DNA of 64,000 nucleotides, from the NCBI GenBank assembly GCA_030686995.1, contig CM060702.1, positions 65,598,440-65,662,439 on the forward strand. Reading direction: 5' to 3'. Of this stretch, positions 56,173 to 64,000 are shown piece by piece. A program made the translations under genes and the position numbers. The notes under the pieces are model-generated. The model saw only the letters and a program-made list of their open reading frames with translations, ran no database searches and was not told the origin of the DNA. Positions within the stretch are counted from its first letter, which is position 1. Each line of letters begins with the position of its first letter. Source of the DNA: Artemisia argyi (lineage: Eukaryota; Streptophyta; Magnoliopsida; Asterales; Asteraceae).

Positions 56173-57362
56173 CTACGTGACCTCATCGTTGGTTCCACTC
56201 TCTAGGTCGTCTTCTAAACCAGTTTTGTATTCCGGACCTAGTTGTAAGCATTCTTTGTAGAAACCAAGCATCCTATTCTTTACATATTCTACTCCTTTAC
56301 GTCTATCCTCATCATTCCTATAGTAAGCCGCTTGCTTGTGTTCCTTTTCTATATTGGAAAGAAGGCGATATTGCTCAATCTTGTAGGGCATTTGGTAGGC
56401 AACCTCATCATTCTCTTCCTTGAATCTAACTATCTCTAGAGTCGGATCATAACTCATCCTAGTGGCCTCAACAAATGGTTTTCCAAATATTACTTGGCTT
56501 AGGCAATCATCTATCACCGGACGAGTGTCTTCCACTATCATAAAATCGATCTCATAGGTGAGATTTCCTATAATCACATGCAATTCCTTCACTCTTCCTA
56601 CAAAATTACTTATCAGATTCTTATTGGGATCATCCTAAAATCAAGTTGGTTCTTCATCACCCAATTGTAATAAGTCCTAGTCATGATGTTAACAGGAGAT
56701 CTAGGGTCGATGTAAGCTTTCCATATATGCATGTGCCCAATATTGCATGGTATGTTAATGTTAGAGGGGTCTCCCATTTTGATAAGGGGTGTGCCAAGGA
56801 TATATGGTCTCTCGGGACTATCGAATAAATCCTTATGGTATTCCCGTTCTTCCTTGGTGGGCATCTTATCAAAGTACTTCTCTTTAGGCTCTACTTCCTC
56901 TAATTCCTCTCCCCTATTAACCTCAACTTCCCTACTCTCATCCTTAGTCTCGGCTTCTACTCTAACTTCATCCTTGTCACTCTCTTCTATCTCCTTATCT
57001 ATTGGCTTAATGGTGACAACATTGACAAAGTGGACATGTTTGGATGATGAGGGGTCCTTAATTTGGATTCCATTATTGGTGTCCCTAGTGTCCTTCCTAG
57101 GTGTAGTTAACGCTTGGTTGTTGAGGGCTTTCAACAAGTTGTCAATCTTGTTGGTCATCTCCGTTTGTTGTTGGTTGAATTCGGTTTCAAACCTAGCTAT
57201 GCGAGCTTCTTGAGATGCCATAAACTTAGACATCAATCCTTCAAGATTTTTGGTACTACCATAGTTGTAAGAGGGATTGTTGTTGAAAGTACGGTTGGAG
57301 GGTGGACCGTTTGGTTGATAACGATTAGGCGGATGGAAGAATTGGGTTGATTTTGTTTCCAC
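56173..57362 (-). pseudogene. Retropepsin-like protease region, frameshifted and inactive
   Basis: Two frames: 57362-56613, and after a shift near 56630, 56592-56173. The first has a coiled-coil-like stretch (ARIARFETEFNQQQTEMTNK), an acidic region, then MPTKEEREYHKDLF, ILGTPLIKMGDP and the protease start KAYIDPRSPVNIMT. The active-site triad expected as D(L/T/S)G reads DPR. The second frame continues with FMIVEDTRPVID, VIFGKPFVEATRMSYDPTLE and ends RKGVEYVKNRMLGFYKECL, typical of the end of such proteins in Asteraceae elements. No downstream polymerase. Confidence 0.75.
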
Positions 57363-57382
57363 CTAAGGTTTGGGTGATTTCT

Positions 57383-58432
57383 TCAAGAGGGGTTGTATGA
57401 ATCACCGTAAGGGTTCGGCTCGGGCTTGAAAGTGTACCACTTATCTCCCGCTTCGTCGGTACGCGTGGATGCGTAGTCCGCAAAAGCTGTTCCGGGGAGT
57501 TCCACACAATCACGAGTGTCGTGGGGACCACTACATAATTCGCATGAATAAGTGATTTTGTTCACTTGGCTTGAAGGCTTAGGAGCTTCGTAAGATTTCA
57601 TGAGAAACTTGACTTGGTCCTCAAGTTCCATGATCCTACGGTCGGGAGTGCTAGAATTGTTCGAAGGCAAAGATATTGCCTTGACCGTTTTGTTCAAATC
57701 ACGGGGATCATTACAACTTTCGTTGTCATAGAGAGCAAGATCTTCTATGAGTTCCAATGATTGTTCCGCACTTAGATCACATAGCTTACCACCGGCCGAT
57801 TGGTCAATGGCTCGCCTCGTGGAGAGATCGATATGGTCATAAAAGATTTGGACTTGGAGCCAAGGATCTATGCCATGATGAGGGACTTTTTGGAGTAAGT
57901 CATTGAAACGAGTCCATGCTTCATAAAGAGATTCATTTTGACGTTGTTGGAACATCAAGATGTCATTTCTAAGCTTAGTAGTTCTCCCCGGTGGGAAAAA
58001 TTGAGCAAGGAAACGAGTGGTGAGATCATCCCATGTGGTGATGGATCCCGCGGGTAAACGCTCAAGCCATTGACTAGCTTGATCCCGTAAAGAGAATTGG
58101 AATAGGCGTAATCGGGTTGTCTCTCTAGTTTCAACACCTAGGTCTATGGAATCTACAATTTTTAGGAAGTCCTTAAGATGTTGGTTTGGATCTTCGGAAC
58201 GAAGTCCATGGAAAGCACATCCGCTTTGCACCAACCGGATGGTGTCGGATCGCAAGGGGGTCACATTGGCTCCGATGAGCTCAATGGTGTTTCGGTAGCC
58301 TTGGTGGCTAGGTCGGGAATACTCTCCTAAGGTTCGGGGCCTAAGGGGTTCTAGTGGTGGGTTTTGTTGTGGTGGGATGACGGGTTCAAGGATGTTCCCA
58401 TCGTCCATGATGTCGGGTGGTGAAGAGTTACT
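57383..58432 (-). pseudogene. Gypsy gag (retrotrans_gag) with zinc knuckle; ends in a premature stop
   Basis: The natural start is probably MDDGNILEP (ATG near 58410). The gag core is clear: GCAFHGLRSEDPNQHLKDFL, TTRLRLFQFSLRDQASQWLE, TWDDLTTRFLAQFFP, NESLYEAWTRFNDLLQKVPH. A zinc-knuckle-like CELCSGPHDTRDC (CX2CX3HX4C) is near the end. A TGA follows NPYGDSYNPS where relatives have Trp, and a frameshift follows near 57350, so gag and protease are no longer joined. The open frame running past 58432 up to 58522 is copia LTR read through by chance. Confidence 0.8.
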
Positions 58433-58839
58433 GTTAGCATTAAAAATATGTATTATGAAGTGATGGTCATTCTCATATTGTAACTTTGTGTTGTTTGTTA
58501 AGATTAGTAATAGTTTAGTCATTGGGCCTTGGACTTGGCAAGCTAATATGTTATGTGCTATGTTTCATAAGCCTTGTTATCTAACCATGTAAGCAAGTCC
58601 AAGCCCAAACCCATAGAAAGCCCATAGGGCATCTCATGTTAAGAACTATTTAAACACCTCAAAGGCTCATTTGAGGTGTGTGCTTGTGTGTGTTTCTCTT
58701 TGAATAAAAGCTCTCATTTCCATCTCTCTCTCTACCCTACACGAATTACATATACATACTACAAGTCACCATCTTTCATCTCTACTTCATCTTTGCTTAT
58801 ATATTGGTGTGATAAAGTTGTGATATTTAAGGTCCTACA
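58432..58839 (+). repeat. Copia 5' LTR
   Basis: Contains a TATA-like CTATTTAAAC near 58647, an AATAAA signal near 58703 and a CTCTCTCT tract near 58727. The left end is ambiguous by 64 bp. Confidence 0.65.
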
Positions 58840-58841
58840 AG

Positions 58842-59874
58842 TGGTATCAATCGCCTAACAATGATTTAGGAGGGTTAAGAGTTTGTTTGTTTCGTGTCTT
58901 TTAAGCTTTTAACACGTTTTTTGTTTCAAAAAATCATTACTTTTCTTGTTTGTTTTGTGTTTTTAACACTTTTTTGATTACAAACTAGTGTTATAAACCT
59001 TCTCTAACAAGAAAGTCTCAATTTTTTTGAAAATTTCTAGCTTAAAAATTCGTACTTGGTTTTTGTACTAGTTTTCTAGAACACGAAAAAGTTTTATAAA
59101 AATCATCAAGTTTGGAACTTTATTCAAGTTTTGGTGTTTTTTAGCCCAGAAGTACAAGAATCTTGGATTGCAAACGTCATTTGGGTGTGCTTTTAGCTTA
59201 TTCAAAAAACTGCAAACTTTCGAAATCTCCACCATAATTTCGAAATCATATTTGACTGTTTTTCGAGAACACCAGAAACGGTTTCATTCGTGCTCAAAAT
59301 TGGATACTCGGTATTTTCTCTCTTGTATAAGAAAGAAATTACTTCGACTTTTGGGCTAAATTTCGAAATTGTATAATTTCGAAATTTCATTGTGAAATTG
59401 TGTTTTCGAAAAATTCACTATTTTCGAGAAGTTTGCAAAATTTTCGAAAATTTCAAAATTTTCGAGAACACTGTGGCAATTTTCGAAAAATCAAAATTTT
59501 CGAGAACACCTCAGATTTTCGCAATCATACAAGTTTCGAGATCACAGAAGTTTCGCAAATCCAAAGTTTCGAGAACACAGCAAAGTTTCGAGAATTTTGA
59601 CAAAAGTAAACAGCCATAACTTTTGAACCGTAACTCCGTTTTCGACGAATTAGCTGTCAAAATGACCGTGAGACAGAGGAGAATGACACACTAAATGATT
59701 TATCGATTTAGGCGAAGTTTCGAGGCCTAAAAACGCTCCGAGAAGAAGTTATTGAGGTTTTAAGGTTTTAAGTCAAAATTTTCACCATAAAAACTTGCAT
59801 CAACTCACTCTAAACACAACTCCTATTTCGTTGGAACGATCCAAGAATCAACTTTATCCATCTACAAATCATCT
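58842..59874 (+). other. Copia leader with repeated TTTCGAGAACAC motifs
   Basis: Non-coding. The motif TTCGAGA(A/T)CAC occurs at about 59261, 59461, 59499, 59537 (variant) and 59566, with further TTTCGAGAA/TTTCGAAA words between. Position between primer-binding site and gag is where packaging signals sit in retroelements; that role is a guess. Short ORFs here are repeat artefacts. Confidence 0.7.
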
Positions 59875-62800
59875 ATGGCAACTCAGCAAGACATTCATGC
59901 AGCCGGTGCCGAAAACCGACCTCCCATGCTGTCAAAGGGTGGATACTCACAGTGAGCTAGTCGTATGATGCGCTATCTTAAGAGCAAAACAAATGGAAGT
60001 CTTCTCATCAAATCCATTATGGATGGACCCTTCAAGCCATCACAATTACTAGACCCTGGTGATCCAAATGGTACCCCCCAGTACAACCATACTACAGAGA
60101 ACAGAATGAGACTGAATACACTGTGGAAGACAGAAAACAGATTGAAGCTGATGATCAGGCATTTCATTTCGTCATTCTTGGTTTACCTGAAACCATCTAT
60201 GCTACTGTTGACAGTGAAGTAAGTGCTCATGCAGTCTGGGAAAGAGTCAAGAGGTTAATGTATGGGACAGACATCGGGAAACAGGAAATGGAAACATAAT
60301 TGCTTAAGGAACTTCGCAAGTTTACTTCAATTCCTGGTGAATCCATAGAGACGTACTACCACAGATTCTGTAAGATCATGAATGATTTATCAAGACACAA
60401 CCTCAGTCAGACAAATATTGCTAACAACACCATTTTTCTGAATGAGTTACAACCAGAATGGGGAAGATATGTCACTATTGTTTATCAGACAAAGAATTTG
60501 CATGAAGTGATTTATGATCAGGTGTATGACTTCTTGAAGCAAAATCAAGATGAAGCTAATGAAGTAAGAGCTGAATTACTAGCTAAAAAGCATGATCCTC
60601 TAGCATTAATGGCCGATACACCAACACCTATACTAGTGAACACACAACAACCACCATCATCGTCTTCTACTCACAACTACATGCAACCATCCTACATTCA
60701 ACAACCAACACCGGTCTACCAACAACAGTTCTACCCACAGCAACAACAACATCTTATTCCGCAACAGCAATACCCACAATTCCAAGAACCAGAATTCACT
60801 GAAAATGATGAAGCTACTGCAGCATTGACACAAGCGTTTACTTTTCTGTCAAAGGCATTCCAAGGACGCTATTCTACACCAACAAACAACAACCAAAGGA
60901 TTTCATCGAATACTCGCAACAGGCAGATCGCTCAGTCGAGTTTCAATATGGGCAACGGAGGCCAAATGGTGGGAGTTTATGGGAATCAGCAAGGATATGC
61001 TACTGGAGTTAATATGGGCAATCAGAATATGCAGAATGCAGGTTAGTATGCAGGGAATCAGTATGGTCAGAATGCAGGGAATCAGTTGGGTCAGTTTGTT
61101 GGAAATCAGAGGGGTCAAAATGTTGGTAATCAGGCAATGGGTAATCAGAATAGGAACGTTGCAGCTCCAGTTGTTGGGATTAATGGAAATGTGAATCAAG
61201 GTAATCCGGTAAAGTGTTTCAACTGCCAGGGTGTAGGTCATATGGCAAGGAACTGTCCTACTAAGCCGAACAAGAAACATCTAGAGTACTTGCAGAAAGC
61301 AGTGATGTTGGCACAAAAGGCAAAGGCAGGGTTTCAGTTGAATGCAGAGGAGAATGATTTTATGTCTCTTATGGATGACATGGAAGATATAGAGGATATC
61401 GATGCGAACTGCATATTCATGGCGAATCTTCAGGAAGCTAAGTATGACACGGATTCTGACACACTTCCTGTTTATGACACCAATGCACCATCTGAGGTAT
61501 CAAATTTCAACACATGTCACAATAATGATATATTTGATATGTCTCCTCATGAGGAACAACATTTTGAGAAGCAAGCATTCACTTATGATACATACCTGGA
61601 CACGCCAAGTAGTAGCAATACTTCTTCAGCAACTCCAGATGTGAATCATAATGGAGGCTTCGTTTCACAGCATGCTGAGAATGATGAGGAAACACGTGCT
61701 TTATTTGAATCATTATTAAATAATTGTGGTATTGAAATCGAGAAAGTGAAAAAGGTCAATCGCGATGTTAAGGCCGCGAATGAGAAATTGACCACTGAGC
61801 TTGAGAGATACAAGGAAAATGCAAAAAGTTTTCAAATTCACAAAGAACGCGAGTCAAAATTTGAAATTGGTTATAAGAAGTTACTTGTTAAAGATAGGGA
61901 ATGGAAAAACAAGTTTGCTAATCTTGAAATAAGTTCAACAAAAACCATTAACTCTTTAAAACAAGAAATTTGTGAATTAACAAACCAACTTTCAAAACAA
62001 AAAACAGCTTATACCAATCTTGAAAAAGAACGGGATGAGTTGAAAAAGGACTTTGCAATGAAAGAAGATAAACTTTTGGAAGAAATCGTAGAGTCAGAAC
62101 ACAAGATTGCACATCTAGAAGAATTAGTGGTTAAGTCGGGTCAGTCAAGTCAAACAATGAAAATGATTTCAAACCAAACTAATCCGATTTACCATACGAA
62201 ACACAAAATGGCTCTCGGTAACAACAATCCTTGTAATCTCAAGAAAGCTCAGGAAGAACAGAATGTTTTGTATAATGGTAGTGTTTTTTACACCAAACAT
62301 GATCCTCCCGTCGTTCGGGATTCTGTGCAAACGATAGAACATGTCGAAGAGAGCATTATTAAAATGAAACAAAAGGATTTAAAACCCATTGATTACAACA
62401 AATTGAACAAACTTTCGGGTATTACTTTTGTTCCACAAAAAGAACCATCTGTGTTTTCCATAAAACGACCATTCTCGAAAATGTTTTCTAAGAAAGTAGT
62501 TGCTTCCAAATCGCTTTCAAACATGAAACAGATGTCTTCAAACAACACTTTTAACTCAAGTGCTGCCAGAGGATATCTTGATGATCTTAAAACAAGAGTT
62601 GGGCAACTTAAAACGACTTTAGAATCTAAAACGAGACTTAATGAGATTAACTGGAATTCCACGATTCATTTACAGCTTAAAAAGATTCTTGAAAATGAAT
62701 TTGCTCCTCAGATTAATAACATTCATGCTCGTGTAATTCATTTTGAACAAGCATTTTTGAAAGAAACAGCTGACTTCGTCACGGATCACAAATCCCTGAT

Positions 62801-64000
62801 AAAGAAGGCTAATGAATCTTTTGAGCAAATCAATGTTTTGGAAAACCTAAATGATTCTCTCTTCGAAGCTGTTATGACTATTGATATTATGTCCATCATT
62901 TTACAAACATATTCTGTTCAAGATGATGAAAGACTGAGAGCTGAGACCTCTGACATTGTTTCAAAATATGAAAATGCTCTTATAAAGCTTGAAAAAGAAA
63001 ATGTCTCATATTTTAAACAACTTGATCGAAAAAAGGAAGAATGCAAGTATGACAAATTGTCGTATGAGCGTGACTAAAAGAAAATGAAAGAGCAAAATGA
63101 TCTTTTGAGGACTCAGCTTGAAAGTCAAAAAGGAAAGGGTGAGGAAACTAAGTTTGCAAAACCATTGACTTCGGAGAAAACAAATGTTTCAAACACGGTT
63201 CAAAAACCTAAAATGTCAATTTCACGGTTTGCTCCAAAAGTCGATGAGAAAAAGGATTTGAGAAAACCAGTCACTCCAACACCCTTGCCCAAGAAAAGTG
63301 AAAATGAAAAGATTGTTGATAAAGGAAAAGCGGTTGTCGAAACACCTAAAGTGTTAGCACCTGGACTTTTTAGGATTAGTCCCACTAGTGCGCCTGCCTC
63401 ATCATCTAAGACAAATGACAAGTGCATAAAGGCTAATTCTAAAGAATCTAGGGATGCTAAAACAGACAACAATATAAATCCTAATGTGTGTGCCTTACCT
63501 TCTACAGGATTAGAAAGCACCTCTAGGAGCAGCAGACTAAATCCTAGGAGCAATACAAGGAACAATAGAGTCTCCCCTGTCTCTACGAGTAGTAGCAAGA
63601 ATAAAGTTGAAGAAGTAGAAGAACACCCTAGGAATTTATCGCTTTTTAATAAGAAACATGATTCATCTGAATGTAATGTCGAAAGTATTGGTTCTAATGC
63701 ATGTAATGACTCTGTTTGTTTAATATGCAAGAGATGTTTAATTAATGATGTTCATGATGAATGTGTTTCTAAGAATGTAAATGTTACGCCTGAACAGAAG
63801 AATGTTCCAAAAAGACCTAGTGCTAGATCCAGATCTATAGAAAGATTAGTTGCACGATTTAGAACTACCACTATTAGTCGAATGCCTAGGAACTATCTTA
63901 AGTATTGTGTATGGAAACCAATGGGTAGAGAATTCATTCTTCAGGATGGCAAATTGAAAGTTGTTCAAAATGGTCAAATAGATACTTTCTATGAATGTGA
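59875..64000 (+). pseudogene. Copia gag plus long coiled-coil region, several stops
   Basis: Starts MATQQDIHAAGAENRPPML. Breaks: TGA at 59953 (Trp in relatives), a frameshift between about 60070 and 60110, TAA at 60297, TAG at 61044 and TAA at 63075; otherwise the frame is open to the window end. The gag core includes ADDQAFHFVILGLPETIYA and ESIETYYHRFCKIMNDLSRH. Gln/Asn/Gly-rich spacers follow, then a zinc knuckle CFNCQGVGHMARNC (canonical CX2CX4HX4C, about 61219). From about 61700 to 63120 it predicts extended coiled coil (KVNRDVKAANEKLTTELERY). Near 63720 a CLICKRCLINDVHDEC motif and then VWKPMGREFIL resemble the region just before integrase in Asteraceae copia elements. Protease, integrase and polymerase would lie to the right. 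Confidence 0.8.

Larger units (their letters stand above)
33224..64000 (-). mobile_element. Nested Tekay/Del-like gypsy element (incomplete in window)
   Basis: Left edge TGTAACACCCCCAAAAATGG at 33224; the same sequence restarts at 51778. In minus orientation the LTR runs TGTGACAATCGG...GGGGGTGTTACA. Structure from right to left: 5' LTR 51778-52265 (then interrupted), primer-binding site 51763-51777, deleted internal region 50119-51777, polypurine tract GGCTGGGAGGATG next to 50118, and a 3' LTR from 50118 leftwards to 33224, interrupted by another element. The internal region is only 1.66 kb, so gag and most of pol are deleted. This lineage assignment is inferred from the integrase end and LTR style. 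Confidence 0.65.
52266..64000 (-). mobile_element. Second member of the 6.65-kb family, with gag and broken protease; incomplete
   Basis: 3' LTR 52266-53676 (1,411 bp, clearly homologous to the LTR at 37413, with substitutions and indels), non-coding internal region 53677-56170, protease-like region 56173-57362 and gag 57383-about 58432. A copia element then interrupts it, and its 5' LTR is outside the window. There is no reverse transcriptase or integrase between protease and 3' LTR, as in the first copy. Confidence 0.75.
58432..64000 (+). mobile_element. Copia-type LTR retrotransposon, 5' half
   Basis: 5' LTR from 58432 or 58496 (both start TGTTA) to 58839 (...GGTCCTACA). A primer-binding site TGGTATCAA follows at 58842, resembling initiator-Met tRNA. 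Then a leader of about 1 kb, and a gag-like reading frame from 59875 to the window edge. It is inserted head-to-head into the gypsy gag. The 3' half and TSD are outside the window. Confidence 0.8.

Noticed and set aside
56731..57213. 160-codon Leu/Ser-rich plus-strand ORF
   Set aside because: Antisense to the gag-protease remnant.
63200..63730. 176-codon Leu/Ser-rich minus-strand ORF
   Set aside because: Antisense to the copia polyprotein, whose plus-strand frame has recognisable motifs.

Overview
This is plant nuclear DNA. Three spliced genes have typical GT-AG introns, the intergenic DNA is AT-rich, and LTR retrotransposons, MITEs and SINEs are abundant. The retrotransposon proteins resemble repeats common in daisy-family (Asteraceae) genomes, so an Asteraceae eudicot is my best inference. 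Species cannot be read from the sequence alone.

Layout. 1-6.4 kb is repeat-derived intergenic DNA: the end of a gypsy LTR, a short tandem repeat, three MITEs with clear target-site duplications (TSDs) and an inverted repeat. 6.4-12.4 kb (+) is an NRAMP metal transporter in 13 exons; one intron is swollen by a 2.7 kb foldback element. 13.0-16.7 kb (-) is a seven-exon LRR receptor-like pseudokinase of the At3g03770 type, convergent with NRAMP. 19.6-27.8 kb (-) is a nine-exon SWI3C, a SWI/SNF chromatin-remodelling subunit, with two hAT-type MITEs in its introns. These three genes are the host genes of the window; they show no operon-like or pathway link to each other.

28.2-33.2 kb is a tandem duplication of a roughly 2.7 kb unit. 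Each unit carries a foldback element with 0.25 kb inverted ends and a gypsy integrase remnant. From 33,224 to the right edge is a nest of retrotransposons. A Tekay/Del-like gypsy element (- strand, LTRs TGTGACA...TGTTACA) landed in the integrase remnant of the second unit. Its 3' LTR was invaded by a second element (PPT and LTR edge near 44,949; 598-codon zinc-knuckle ORF). That element's LTR was in turn invaded by a complete 6,654-bp element with equal-length, apparently identical 1,405-bp LTRs and a 5-bp TSD. The Tekay-like 5' LTR was invaded at 52,266 by a relative of the 6.65-kb element that still has gag and a broken protease, and its gag start was invaded by a copia element that runs off the window.

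The most distinctive signals are: clusters of the palindrome TGACGCCGTCA just upstream of the TATA box in the LTRs of the 6.65-kb family, which also occurs as an internal pair; the lack of any reverse transcriptase or integrase in both copies of that family; a tandem gene-sized repeat inside another element; repeated TTTCGAGAACAC motifs in the copia leader; and a likely GC-AG intron in NRAMP. I did not find a clearly new multi-gene system.
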